A stretch of 26,589 nt of DNA from DATGMB01 sp035293845 (GTDB lineage: Bacteria > Acidobacteriota > Terriglobia > Bryobacterales > Bryobacteraceae), in contig DATGMB010000277.1 in NCBI GenBank assembly GCA_035293845.1, forward strand, positions 1-26,589, read 5' to 3'. The number at the start of each line of letters is the position of its first letter. Positions within the stretch are counted from its first letter, which is position 1. Below are positions 13,530-22,380 of the stretch, piece by piece. Under the pieces are notes generated by a model. That model searched no databases and had not been told where the DNA came from. It saw nothing but the letters and a program-made list of their open reading frames with translations. Made by a program: the position numbers and the translations under genes.

Positions 13530-16274
13530 CTACTCGTGCCGCAGAGCCGCCAGCGGATCGATTCGGGACGCTCGCCTCGCCGGCGCATAGCCGGCGAGAA
13601 TCGCGGCGCTCAGGAGGACGACGCCGGCCAGCGCCAGGGTTCCCGGATCGTTGGGCCTGGTCCCGAACAGAAACGATTGGACCAGCCGGGCCGCGATTAA
13701 CGCGGCAGGCACGCTGATCGCGAGTCCCACCGCCGCCAGGAGCAGAACGCGGCGCAAAACCATCCAAACCACGGCGCTGCGTTGCGCGCCCAGCGCCATG
13801 CGGATTCCAATCTCGCCGACCTGCCGCGCAACGCCGTACGACATGGTCCCGTAGAGTCCCACGCAGGCCATCAGGAGAGCCAGAATCGCGAAACCGGTGC
13901 AGAGCTTCGCGAACGTGAGCTCCCGGCTGATCGTCCGGTCGATTTCGGCGGCCTGTGTGGCCACGTTGGTGACCGGTATGCGTGAATCGGCCTCCCGCAC
14001 GATCTCGTGCACGCTCTGAACCAACCGCAGGGGATCGCCCGCCGTGCGCAGCGCGTAGGTCACGCGGTCCGACGGAAACTGGCTGACCGCCACAAACACG
14101 GTCATGGCATTCTCCTCTTCATTTTTCAAGCCGCCGTACCGGAGGTTACCCGAGACGCCGACGATTTCGAGATCGCGATTCTCGTCCGGCAGCGCGATGC
14201 GCCGGCCCACCGGATTTTCGTTTCCGAAGTAGGTCCGCGCCAGCCGCTCGCTGATGATTGCCACCGGCTTGGAGCCCGGTTGATCGCGGTCGTCAATCTC
14301 ACGCCCGGCGAGGAGCGGAATCTGCATCGTCGTGAGGAAGTGCGGTCCGGCGGCCAGGGAGCGCGCGCCTTCGATGGTAACGGCGCCGATCTTCATTGGC
14401 CCGCTGACCGCCTGTCCCGTGCGGGCGGCGTTAATGATCGAGGATTGCGAAAGGGTCGCGCTCCTCACGCCGGGGATCGATTCGAAGCGCTGCCGCAAAT
14501 TTGCGTAAAACGTGGTGATCTCCGGGTCGCGATGCCCGGCCTGGCGCGCATTCAGCGAAAACAGAAGGATGTTCTCGCGAGCGTATCCCAGTTGGACGGA
14601 GTGCAGGTTGTTGAGGGTCCGGACAAACAGACCTGCGGCGACCAGGATGACAAAAGAGATCGCGATCTGGGCGACGACCAGCGCGTGCTGCACGCCGCGG
14701 CGCGGTCCGCCCCCGCGCCCATTCTTGAGCGCGGGCATGACGTCCGGACGTGTGGACTGAATGGCTGGAGCGAGTCCGAATAGAAGGCCGCAAATCACGG
14801 AAAGTGCCGCTGTCACGGCCAGCACGTGCCAGTTCAATTCCGCGTGCAGCGTAAAGTTCTCCTGCCCGCCCGAGAACAGAAGCGTCAGCGCGCGCACGCC
14901 CCAGATCGCGAACAAGACCCCGAATGCTCCGCCGAGCGACGCCAGCATCACACTTTCGGTCAGCAGCTGCCGGACGATGCGGAAACGTCCCGCTCCCAGG
15001 CTGAGCCGGACAGCCATTTCGCGGCGGCGCGCGGCGGCCCTGGCCAGCAGCAGATTGGCGAGGTTCGCGCACGCGATCGCGAGGATCAATCCGACCATTG
15101 CCAGGAGCACGAGCAGCGGCTTGGAATACTGGCGTCGCAAACTGCCCAGACCGGCGGCGCCGGGACTTAGGATCAGGGCGGGCAGTTTGGCGCGCTCCCC
15201 GTCGGTCGTCGCGGTGGCGGCGACCCATTCATGGAAACGAGGAGCCAGCGCGGCCTGCGCCTGGGCCATGCTTACGCCGGGGCGCAGACGGCCCATCATT
15301 TCGAGCCAGTAGAAGTTTCCATCGGGATAGATACGAGCCGCGCGGGCGCCGTCCACGAGCAGATTCGTGTGCAGCGGAAGATAGAGGGCCGGCGATGCCG
15401 CCGGGTCGACTCCGAAGAATTCCGGCGGCGCCACGCCGATCACGGTGAAGGGCACGTTATCGACAAGAATCGGCTGGCCAATCGCATTCGGCGGTCCTCC
15501 AAAACGATTTTGGCTTATCGCAAAACTGATTACGGCGACCGGTGCGGCGCCTGGGCGGTCGTCATCGGCGTCGATCAGGCGTCCCGCGGCCGGCGAGACT
15601 GCCAGGCCGCGAAAATACTCGCCGGTGACGTACTCCGTGCCGGCGCTCGTGGCCTGCCCGCGGATGGTCAGGGTCTTGTTATGTCCGTTGCAATATCCGA
15701 AAAGCGTGGAAAAAACGGGATTATCCCGGCGAAGCGTCTCGAACGCCCCGTACGGGAATATCCCGGTGACCAGGGCGCCTTTCTCGCCCGGCCAAAACAA
15801 GCCCTGAAGCCCGTGCACTACGTGGACGAATTGCTTGTTAGCGTTCTGGGGAGGCGGGCTCGTCCAATTCAAAACCACCAGCGACTCGGGATCGGCCACT
15901 GGCAGCGAGCGCAACAGGATCGACTCCATGAAGCTGTAGATGGTCGTATTGGCGCCGATGCCGAGCGCCAGAGACAGGACCGCCAGCGTGCTGAACGCTT
16001 TATTGGCGGCCATGGTGCGACAGCCATAGCGGAAATCCTGGACAAGTTCCCACAGAAGGCGTGTCATCCAAATCTCCCGGGATTCTTCCTGCTTCTGGCC
16101 GACGTTGCCGAATCGCCGGCGCGCTTCGGTTCTGGCGCTCTCCGGCGTCATACCGTCTGCTTCGAGCTCCGCCGCCTTCTCCGCGAGGTGGAGTTCGATT
16201 TCCTCCCGCAGCGCCTCGCTGCGCCTGGCGCTCTCCATCCAATACCGCAGCCGCCGTGTCCACATGTCCGTCAC
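13530..16274 (-). CDS. ADOP-type MacB/FtsX-like ABC permease
   Basis: 914 residues from GTG 16274, whose GTGA overlaps the PadR stop; an ATG at 16265 three codons later is equally possible. The N-terminal ~75 residues (LREEIELHLAEKAAELEADGMTPESARTEARRRFGN) form the cytosolic helical domain characteristic of acidobacterial duplicated orphan permeases. Then come TM1 (FSTLAVLSLALGIGANTTIYSF), a MacB-like periplasmic domain, an FtsX core (LLVLLAMVGLILAIACANLANLLLARA), a second MacB/FtsX unit ending in AGYAPARRASRIDPLAALRHE, and thus two permease halves in one chain. No ATPase gene adjoins it, as usual for this 'orphan' family. Its cargo is unknown; related MacB-type proteins move lipoproteins, toxins or drugs by mechanotransmission. 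The adjacent PadR gene probably controls its expression. Confidence 0.92.
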   Translation of the reverse strand: MTDMWTRRLRYWMESARRSEALREEIELHLAEKAAELEADGMTPESARTEARRRFGNVGQKQEESREIWMTRLLWELVQDFRYGCRTMAANKAFSTLAVLSLALGIGANTTIYSFMESILLRSLPVADPESLVVLNWTSPPPQNANKQFVHVVHGLQGLFWPGEKGALVTGIFPYGAFETLRRDNPVFSTLFGYCNGHNKTLTIRGQATSAGTEYVTGEYFRGLAVSPAAGRLIDADDDRPGAAPVAVISFAISQNRFGGPPNAIGQPILVDNVPFTVIGVAPPEFFGVDPAASPALYLPLHTNLLVDGARAARIYPDGNFYWLEMMGRLRPGVSMAQAQAALAPRFHEWVAATATTDGERAKLPALILSPGAAGLGSLRRQYSKPLLVLLAMVGLILAIACANLANLLLARAAARRREMAVRLSLGAGRFRIVRQLLTESVMLASLGGAFGVLFAIWGVRALTLLFSGGQENFTLHAELNWHVLAVTAALSVICGLLFGLAPAIQSTRPDVMPALKNGRGGGPRRGVQHALVVAQIAISFVILVAAGLFVRTLNNLHSVQLGYARENILLFSLNARQAGHRDPEITTFYANLRQRFESIPGVRSATLSQSSIINAARTGQAVSGPMKIGAVTIEGARSLAAGPHFLTTMQIPLLAGREIDDRDQPGSKPVAIISERLARTYFGNENPVGRRIALPDENRDLEIVGVSGNLRYGGLKNEEENAMTVFVAVSQFPSDRVTYALRTAGDPLRLVQSVHEIVREADSRIPVTNVATQAAEIDRTISRELTFAKLCTGFAILALLMACVGLYGTMSYGVARQVGEIGIRMALGAQRSAVVWMVLRRVLLLAAVGLAISVPAALIAARLVQSFLFGTRPNDPGTLALAGVVLLSAAILAGYAPARRASRIDPLAALRHE

Positions 16275-16609
16275 TCCGCTGCCATCACACGGGCGATCGC
16301 CAGCGTGAGTTTGGCGTACTTGCGGGTTTCAGCCGCCAACTGTTTGCGGCCAGCCGCGGTGATCTTGTAGATCCTCGCCCGGCGGTTGTTCGGTGTTACG
16401 CCCCAGGCCCCGTCGATCCAGCCGTTGAGCTCCAGCCGTTGGAGAGCGGGGTACAACGAGCCCTCCTCGACGAGGAGTTTGTTGCCGGAGGACTGTTGAA
16501 TGAACTGGACGATGCCGTATCCATGAAGGTTGCGCCGCGACAGCGTCCGCAGAATCAACATGTCCAGTGAACCAGGCAACGAATCGTTCTTTTGCGGCTT
16601 GCGTCCCAT
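16271..16609 (-). CDS. PadR family transcriptional regulator
   Basis: 112 residues from ATG 16609. The frame opens 14 codons earlier, but that ATG lies upstream of the predicted -10 and its extra residues lack family character. The winged-helix signature is clear: LPGSLDMLILRTL, HGYGIVQFIQQSS, LLVEEGSLYPALQRLELNGWIDGAWG, NNRRARIYKITAAGRKQL, then a C-terminal dimerisation helix. PadR proteins are usually repressors released by small ligands, and in Acidobacteria they commonly precede ADOP permeases. The stop overlaps the permease start (GTGA), so the two are translationally coupled. A 10-bp palindrome between its -10 box and its ATG is a candidate autoregulatory site. Confidence 0.92.
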   Translation of the reverse strand: MGRKPQKNDSLPGSLDMLILRTLSRRNLHGYGIVQFIQQSSGNKLLVEEGSLYPALQRLELNGWIDGAWGVTPNNRRARIYKITAAGRKQLAAETRKYAKLTLAIARVMAAE

Positions 16610-16612
16610 ACC

Positions 16613-16622
16613 AAGAATTCTT
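16613..16622. promoter_or_regulatory. Palindrome at the PadR transcription start, candidate operator
   Basis: AAGAATTCTT is a perfect 10-bp palindrome between the predicted -10 box and the PadR ATG. A repressor bound here would block initiation. The known PadR consensus (ATGT...ACAT) is not matched, so the assignment is only positional. Confidence 0.3.
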
Positions 16623-16651
16623 AGCTTAGGCCGCGAGAGGAGCCCGGTCAA
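16623..16651 (-). promoter_or_regulatory. Promoter of the PadR-ADOP operon
   Basis: On the minus strand TTGACC (16651-16646, 5/6 match to -35) and TAAGCT (16628-16623, 3/6 match to -10) are separated by exactly 17 bp. The predicted transcript starts about seven bases before the ATG at 16609, so the leader would be very short. Confidence 0.5.
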
Positions 16652-16678
16652 GTTAAGATTCGTAAACCTCGGCTTCCC

Positions 16679-16797
16679 GGCCCGGCGGCTGCCGCCGGCG
16701 CGGCGCTGCTTGGCGTGGCTTCCCTCGCCGCGGCGCTGGTTCCGGCGTTGCGGGCTGCGCTCCTGAATCCGGCGGACCCTCTGCGGCTCGATTCACA
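16679..16797 (+). pseudogene. Remnant of an ADOP/FtsX permease C-terminus
   Basis: Read on the plus strand, this stretch gives an Ala/Leu-rich transmembrane segment, AALLGVASLAAALVPALRAA, followed by LLNPADPLRLD. The layout (last TM helix, PALRAA, a few residues, xPxxxLR) is that of the extreme C-terminus of ADOP and other FtsX permeases; the intact permease nearby ends in APARRASRIDPLAALRHE. Nothing recognisable as permease lies upstream in this frame, because the region is occupied by the PadR gene on the other strand, and there is no stop where the permease would end. It is therefore a fragment left after deletion or rearrangement. The GC-rich composition makes Ala-rich matches less surprising, hence moderate confidence. 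Confidence 0.45.
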
Positions 16798-16803
16798 GCC
16801 GGC

Positions 16804-18069
16804 TCAAGGAAACGCGACCATCGCCACGGCCGCCGCGGTCATCACCCCGGCGGTCAGCCAGCCCAGCGAGCGCAGCCATGGCGGATTGGTATGCTCGCCC
16901 ATCACCTTCGGGTCGCTGGTCAGAAGTACGAGCAGCACGATGAGCGGCGGCGCGAGCACGCCGTTGATCACGGCGGACCAAAACAGCATCTTCACCGCAT
17001 TGACCTTGGCGAATTGCAGCGCCAGCCCAAGCAACAGCGTCAGTGCGAGCACGGAGTAGAATTTCGGCAGCACAAAAGGCTTTTTATCGAGTGAGGCGCC
17101 CCAATGCAGGGCTTCGGAGATCGCGTACGCGCTCGACCCCGCCAGCACGGGCACGCCCAGCATCCCGGTGCCGATCAGGCCCAGGGTGAACAGCCAATAC
17201 GCGCCCGGACCAGCGAGCGGCCGCAGGGCCGCGGCGGCCTGCTCGGCCGTCTCGATGTCACGAATGCCATGGGCGTGCAGAGTCGCGGCGGTAGTCAGAA
17301 TGATGAAGTACATGATCACGTTGGAGAGGAACATACCGGCGATCACGTCCCGCCGCGTTCCGGCCAACTGCTCGCATGTCGCGCCCTGGCGCTGCCCCAC
17401 GGCGGTGCGGCCGGCGGCGCGCACCTCCTCCACTTCCTCCGCGGCCTGCCAGAAGAACAAATAGGGTGAGATGGTGGTTCCCAGCAAGCCTACGATCACG
17501 GCCCAGAAGTCGCCGGACCATTCGATGTGTGGAATCAGAGTGGAGCGCAGCACCTCACCTGCCGCCGGGCGGGTGATGAAGGCCGCCGCCACATACGAGA
17601 GCAGCACCAGCGTGAGCCACTTGAATACGCGAGCCACGCTGCGGTAGCTGGCTGCGAACAACAGGACGAGGATCAGCAGGGCGAACACCGGCGCCGACCA
17701 CGCCGTGGGAATCCCGGCGACCATTCGGGTGGCCGCGGCCATGCCTGCGAGATCGGCGCCGATGTTGATGGTGTTGGCGATGACGAGCAGCAGGCACGCC
17801 GTCCACAGCACATACCGCGGATAGCGGAGGCGCACCACGGCTGCGAGCCCGCGGCCGGTCACCAATCCGAGGCGCGCGCACATCAATTGCACCGCGACCA
17901 TGAGGGGGAAAGAGAATAGGGCGGTCCAGAGCGGGCCGAAACCGAATCGCGCGCCGGCGACAGAATAGGTTCCGATGCCGGAGGGGTCGTCATCCGCCGC
18001 GCCGGTGATCAAACCGGGGCCCAACTCGGAATAGAATTTGCGCACAACAGCGGACAGGGGGCGGCTCAC
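16804..18069 (-). CDS. NRAMP-like metal ion transporter
   Basis: 421 residues with about 11 predicted membrane helices; start is GTG 18069, since an in-frame stop lies eight codons upstream. NRAMP proteins import divalent metals, usually Mn2+ or Fe2+, with protons. TM1 carries D28-P-S-G31 in DDDPSGIGTYSVAG, corresponding to the family's DPGN; the metal-binding Asp is kept but the Asn is Gly. TM6 reads LLGTTISPYLFFWQAAEEVEE, where canonical members have a Met directly before the conserved Pro and a His after it; here they are Ser and Tyr. The loop after TM6 is rich in Glu. These changes mark a divergent NRAMP branch that may transport another ion such as Mg2+. It is divergent from the FAD-oxidoreductase gene and has no metal-responsive regulator beside it. 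Confidence 0.85.
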   Translation of the reverse strand: MSRPLSAVVRKFYSELGPGLITGAADDDPSGIGTYSVAGARFGFGPLWTALFSFPLMVAVQLMCARLGLVTGRGLAAVVRLRYPRYVLWTACLLLVIANTINIGADLAGMAAATRMVAGIPTAWSAPVFALLILVLLFAASYRSVARVFKWLTLVLLSYVAAAFITRPAAGEVLRSTLIPHIEWSGDFWAVIVGLLGTTISPYLFFWQAAEEVEEVRAAGRTAVGQRQGATCEQLAGTRRDVIAGMFLSNVIMYFIILTTAATLHAHGIRDIETAEQAAAALRPLAGPGAYWLFTLGLIGTGMLGVPVLAGSSAYAISEALHWGASLDKKPFVLPKFYSVLALTLLLGLALQFAKVNAVKMLFWSAVINGVLAPPLIVLLVLLTSDPKVMGEHTNPPWLRSLGWLTAGVMTAAAVAMVAFP

Positions 18070-18155
18070 GGTCCGGTTTCTGCATGTTCTTCACCACTGG
18101 CCGGATTCGTGCGGCTTGGCGCCCGCTAGGACCCCGGGAGGTGACGTAACGAGCA

Positions 18156-21100
18156 ATGGCACGGCTCGTGCATTCTGGAGCCTCAATGGCCGTACACGAT
18201 CTTGTTCCTGCGGAAGCCCTAAGGAGCGCGCCGTCGTGGGCCGGCGCGGCAGCGGGGCTTTCGGCGGTCTTGCGGAAGCGCGTGGAAGGCGAGGTCCGGT
18301 TCGACGCCGGATCGTGCGCGTTGTATGCCACCGATCTCTCGATCTACCGCCAGCCGCCGATCGGCGTGGTGATCCCCAAGTCGATCGATGACGTGGTCGC
18401 GACGGTCGAAGAGTGCCGGAACCGCGGCGTGCCGATTCTGGGGCGGGGCTGCGGCACGAGCCTGGCGGGGCAGGCGTGCAACGTCGCGGTGGTGATCGAC
18501 TTTTCCAAATACCTGAATCGCCTGGTCTCGCTCGACGCGCAGGGGAAGACGGCGCACGTCGAACCGGGAATCATTCGGGACGACCTCGACCGCGCGGCCG
18601 AGCAGCGTGGCCTGACTTTTGCGCCCGATCCGGCTACGCACCAATACTGCACCGTGGGCGGGATGATCGGGAACAATGCCTGCGGCGTGCACTCGGTAAT
18701 GGCGGGCAAAACGGCGGATAACGTCGAGGAACTCGACATTCTTACGTACGATGGCTGCCGGATGCGCGTGGGCCGGACGAGCGACGAGGAACTCGATCGC
18801 ATCATCGCCGGCGGCGGACCGCGTGGCATCATCTACCGCAAGCTCCGCGACCTTCGCGACCGCTACGCGGTACTGATTCGGGAGCGATATCCGCGCATTC
18901 CGCGGCGCGTCTCCGGCTACAATCTCGACGAGCTGCTGCCGGAAAACGGATTCCACGTGGCGCGGGCGCTGGTGGGATCGGAGGGCACGTGCGCGATCGT
19001 GCTTGGCGCGACGGTGCGCCTCATGCACAGCCCGCCATACCGTGCGCTGCTGGTGATCGGCTACCCGGACCTGTTCGGCGCGGGCGACCACGCCGCGCCC
19101 ATCCGCGAATACGGGCCCATCGGTCTGGAGGCGTTCGAGAAGCACGTCATCGACAACATGCAGCGCAAGGGAAAGGAAATGCCCGGCGCGAAACTCCTTC
19201 CCGCGGGCGAAACCTGGCTGATCGCGGAATTCGGAGGCGAAACGCGCGAAGAGGCGCTGGGCCGGGCGCGCGAGGCGCAGCGGAAGATCGACGCGACCCA
19301 AAAGGGGCAGCTCGGGATGAAGGTGATCGAGGAGACCTCCGAGCAGCACGAAATCTGGCAGATTCGCGAATCGGGCGTCGGCGCGAGCCGCGTGCCGGGA
19401 GAGGAAGAGGCCTGGCCTTCGTGGGAGGATGCCGCGGTCGCGCCGGAAGTCCTCGGCATGTACCTGCGGGAGTTCGACAAGCTGCTGCGCAAATTCCAAT
19501 ACCGCTGGACGATTTTCGGTCACTTCGGCGATGGCTGCGTGCATTGCCGCATCACGTTCGATCTCAAGACGCCGGAGGGAGTGCGCGCCTACCGGCAGTT
19601 CATGGAGCAGGCGGCGGACCTGGTGGTGCGGTACGGCGGGTCGCTTTCGGGCGAGCACGGGGATGGGCAGGCGCGCGCCGAGCTCTTGCCGAAGATGTAC
19701 GGGCCCGAACTGGTGGAGGCGTTCCGCGAATTCAAGTCGATCTGGGACCCGCAGTGGAAGATGAATCCGGGCAAGGTGGTCGATCCGTACCGGCTCGACC
19801 AGAATCTGCGGACGGGCCTGGACTACCATCCGCGTCCGGTGCACACGTATTTTCAGTTTCCCGACGATCGAGGCAGTTTCGCGGCGGCCACGGAGCGCTG
19901 TTTCGGCGTCGGCAAATGCCGCGGGCTGGACGGCGAGACGATGTGCCCCAGCTTCAAAGCAACCCGCGAGGAGATGCACACGACGCGCGGGCGCGCGCAT
20001 CTGCTCTTCGAAATGATGCGCGGCGATGTGCTCGCGGACGGCTGGCGCGATCCGCACGTACGGGAGTCCCTGGACCTGTGCCTGGCGTGCAAAGGTTGCA
20101 AGAGCGACTGCCCGGTTTCGGTGGACATGGCGACTTACAAGGCCGAATTCCTGGCGCATTATTACGAAGGGCGTCTGCGTCCGCGGCAGGCATACACGAT
20201 GGGGCTGGTCGCGACCTGGGCGCGAGCGGCATCGCGCGCGCCGGCGCTGGTGAATCTGGTGACGCACGCGCCGGTGCTCGGCAGCCTGGCGAAGTTCGCG
20301 GCGGGGGTTTCGCAACAGCGCGAGTTGCCCCGCTTCGCGCGGCAGACGTTCCGCTCCTGGTTCGAAGAGCGCGCGCAGCGGAATGGCAGCGGCGAGCGGG
20401 TGCTGCTCTGGCCGGACACGTTCAACAACTACTTTCTGCCGGAGACCGCGCGCGCCGCGGTGGAGGTGCTGGAAAGCGCGGGGCGAAACGTAGCCATTCC
20501 CGGCCGCGTGCTCTGCTGCGGCCGGCCGCTTTACGACTATGGGATGTTGCGGCGGGCCCGGCGATGGCTGGTAGAAGCGATCGAAGCCCTGGGGCCGGAA
20601 ATCGATGCCGGAACGCCGGTGGTGTTTCTGGAGCCGAGCTGCGCCGCCGTGTTCCGCGATGAGATGCTGGCCCTGATGCCCGCGGACGATCGCGCGCAGC
20701 GCCTGGCGCGGCAGACGTTCCTGTTCGATGAATATCTGCGCAAGATCGATTACCAGCCGCCGAAACTGGAACGCCGCGCCGTGTTACACGGGCATTGCCA
20801 TCAAAAGGCGCTGATGGGGCTCAAGCCCACGGAGGAGATCCTTTCTGCCATGGGACTCGAGACCGAGGCGCTCGATTCCGGCTGTTGCGGCATGGCGGGA
20901 TCGTTCGGGTACGAGAGCGGCCATTACGATGTTTCCATGAAAGTGGGCCAGCATGCCTTGCTTCCGAAGGTCCGCGTCACGCCGCCGGATGCCCTGATCG
21001 TGGCGAGCGGGTTCAGTTGCCGGGAGCAGATCGTGCAAGGCACGGGGCGGCGGGCGGTGCATCTGGCGGAGGTCGTACGAATGGCGATGCAGCCGGCGGC

Positions 21101-21212
21101 TGAAGCTGCTGCCGATCGGCGTCCGGCGTTCCGTTGGCAGCCATTGGCCGCCGCGACGGCGGCTGCTGCGATCGCGTTTGCGGCCGCAGCCATGATCCGC
21201 CGGCGAGGATAG
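18156..21212 (+). CDS. FAD-linked oxidase fused to Fe-S and CCG domains (D-2-hydroxyacid dehydrogenase, YdiJ-like)
   Basis: 1018 residues; an internal ATG at 18186 with TGGAG upstream is an alternative start removing ten residues. Order: FAD-binding PCMH domain (PKSIDDVVATVEECRN, ILGRGCGTSLAGQACN, GGMIGNNACG), then the FAD-oxidase C-terminal domain with GHFGDGCVHCRITFDL and LSGEHGDGQARAELLPKMYG. An Fe-S region follows, with C582/C588/C597 (CFGVGKCRG...MCP) and C642/C645/C648/C652 (CLACKGCKSDCP). Last comes a CCG-type heterodisulfide-reductase domain with VLCCGRPLYDYG, PSCAAVF, HGHCHQKAL and DSGCCGMAGSFGYE. This is the one-chain layout of YdiJ/GlcD-like dehydrogenases that oxidise D-lactate, D-2-hydroxyglutarate or glycolate into the respiratory chain. 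The extreme C-terminus is an Ala-rich hydrophobic helix followed by RRRG, a possible membrane anchor. The substrate is not determined; an oxalate decarboxylase follows 19 bp downstream. Confidence 0.9.
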   Translation: MARLVHSGASMAVHDLVPAEALRSAPSWAGAAAGLSAVLRKRVEGEVRFDAGSCALYATDLSIYRQPPIGVVIPKSIDDVVATVEECRNRGVPILGRGCGTSLAGQACNVAVVIDFSKYLNRLVSLDAQGKTAHVEPGIIRDDLDRAAEQRGLTFAPDPATHQYCTVGGMIGNNACGVHSVMAGKTADNVEELDILTYDGCRMRVGRTSDEELDRIIAGGGPRGIIYRKLRDLRDRYAVLIRERYPRIPRRVSGYNLDELLPENGFHVARALVGSEGTCAIVLGATVRLMHSPPYRALLVIGYPDLFGAGDHAAPIREYGPIGLEAFEKHVIDNMQRKGKEMPGAKLLPAGETWLIAEFGGETREEALGRAREAQRKIDATQKGQLGMKVIEETSEQHEIWQIRESGVGASRVPGEEEAWPSWEDAAVAPEVLGMYLREFDKLLRKFQYRWTIFGHFGDGCVHCRITFDLKTPEGVRAYRQFMEQAADLVVRYGGSLSGEHGDGQARAELLPKMYGPELVEAFREFKSIWDPQWKMNPGKVVDPYRLDQNLRTGLDYHPRPVHTYFQFPDDRGSFAAATERCFGVGKCRGLDGETMCPSFKATREEMHTTRGRAHLLFEMMRGDVLADGWRDPHVRESLDLCLACKGCKSDCPVSVDMATYKAEFLAHYYEGRLRPRQAYTMGLVATWARAASRAPALVNLVTHAPVLGSLAKFAAGVSQQRELPRFARQTFRSWFEERAQRNGSGERVLLWPDTFNNYFLPETARAAVEVLESAGRNVAIPGRVLCCGRPLYDYGMLRRARRWLVEAIEALGPEIDAGTPVVFLEPSCAAVFRDEMLALMPADDRAQRLARQTFLFDEYLRKIDYQPPKLERRAVLHGHCHQKALMGLKPTEEILSAMGLETEALDSGCCGMAGSFGYESGHYDVSMKVGQHALLPKVRVTPPDALIVASGFSCREQIVQGTGRRAVHLAEVVRMAMQPAAEAAADRRPAFRWQPLAAATAAAAIAFAAAAMIRRRG

Positions 21213-21231
21213 CCGAGCAAAAGGAGCGCAC

Positions 21232-22380
21232 ATGGACAGAGTCCCAGGCGTCCGGAGCGGGCGCGCGCAGGCGATCAGCTCTCCGGGGCCGACCAACCGG
21301 GCGCTCGACACCGCGAATCCCGATTCGAGCGTGCCGCCGGTCTCCGATTCCGGCAGCATGCCCGGCTTCAAGTTCCCGTTCTCGCTGGCGAACAAGCGCG
21401 TGTACCAGGGGGGCTGGTCGCGCGAGGTCACCGCGCGCGAGCTGCCCATCGCCAAGGAGCTGGCGGGCGTCAACATGCGCCTGGAGGCCGGCGGCATCCG
21501 AGAACTGCATTGGCATAAGGCCGCCGAGTGGTCCATCATGCTTTACGGCGCCGCGCGCATCACCGGTGTGGACGCGCAGGGGCGCAGCTTCGTGGATGAC
21601 GTCGGCGTAGGCGATCTCTGGTACTTTCCGACTGGCATCCCGCATTCGATTCAGGGCCTCGGACCGGACGGCGCCGAGTTCCTGCTGGTCTTCGACGACG
21701 GCCACTTCTCCGAGTACGAGACGGTGCTGCTCTCGGACATCATGGCCCACACGCCGCGCGATGTGATGGCGAGGAATTTCGGGATCGACCGGCAGCGGCT
21801 GCAATCCGTGCCATCCGAGGAGCTGTTCATTTTCCAGGCGCCCGTGCCGGGACCGCTGCATCTCGACCGGCAGCAGGCCGCGGGCGAGAAAGAAGCATCG
21901 CCATGCGGCTTCTCCTTCCGGCCCGCCGGGCAATGCGATCTGAAGCGGTTTCCGGGTGGAGAAGCGCGGATTATCGACTCCAGCTCGTTTCAGGAATCGA
22001 CGACCGTGGCCGCCGCCATCGTGACCGTGTATCCGGGGTGCATGCGCGAGCTGCATTGGCACCAGAATGCGGACGAGTGGCAATACTATATGAGCGGCAA
22101 GGCGCGGATGACCGTGATCGGCACCGGGGAACGCGCGCGGACGATGGATTTCGAGGCGGGCGATGCCGGTTACATCGAAAAGACGCTGCCGCACTACGTC
22201 GAGAATACCGGCAGTGAGCCGCTGCGGTATTTGGAGATGTTTCGCGCCCCACGCTTCGAAGACCTGTCGCTCTCGGAGTGGCTGTCGCATACGCCGGCGG
22301 AACTCGTCATGGCGCATTTGAACATCGACCGGCGCGCGTATGAGCAGATCCCGAGGGAGAAGCTGGTGGTATTGCGGTAG
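21232..22380 (+). CDS. oxdC: Oxalate decarboxylase (bicupin)
   Basis: 382 residues, preceded by AAAGGAG. It converts oxalate to formate and CO2 using Mn. Two cupin domains are evident. The N-terminal cupin has H93-x-H95-x3-E99 (RELHWHKAAEW) and H138 (PTGIPHSIQG); the C-terminal cupin has H275-x-H277-x4-E282 (RELHWHQNADEW) and H321 (KTLPHYVEN). The active-site lid, SENST in Bacillus subtilis OxdC, reads S160-E161-Y162-E163-T164: the catalytic Glu is kept but its neighbours differ. FDDGHFSEYE and LSDIMAHTPRDV surround it as in the family. No signal peptide is evident; the N-terminal 45 residues are polar and Pro/Ser-rich. The stop codon directly abuts that of eutC on the other strand. Confidence 0.92.
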   Translation: MDRVPGVRSGRAQAISSPGPTNRALDTANPDSSVPPVSDSGSMPGFKFPFSLANKRVYQGGWSREVTARELPIAKELAGVNMRLEAGGIRELHWHKAAEWSIMLYGAARITGVDAQGRSFVDDVGVGDLWYFPTGIPHSIQGLGPDGAEFLLVFDDGHFSEYETVLLSDIMAHTPRDVMARNFGIDRQRLQSVPSEELFIFQAPVPGPLHLDRQQAAGEKEASPCGFSFRPAGQCDLKRFPGGEARIIDSSSFQESTTVAAAIVTVYPGCMRELHWHQNADEWQYYMSGKARMTVIGTGERARTMDFEAGDAGYIEKTLPHYVENTGSEPLRYLEMFRAPRFEDLSLSEWLSHTPAELVMAHLNIDRRAYEQIPREKLVVLR

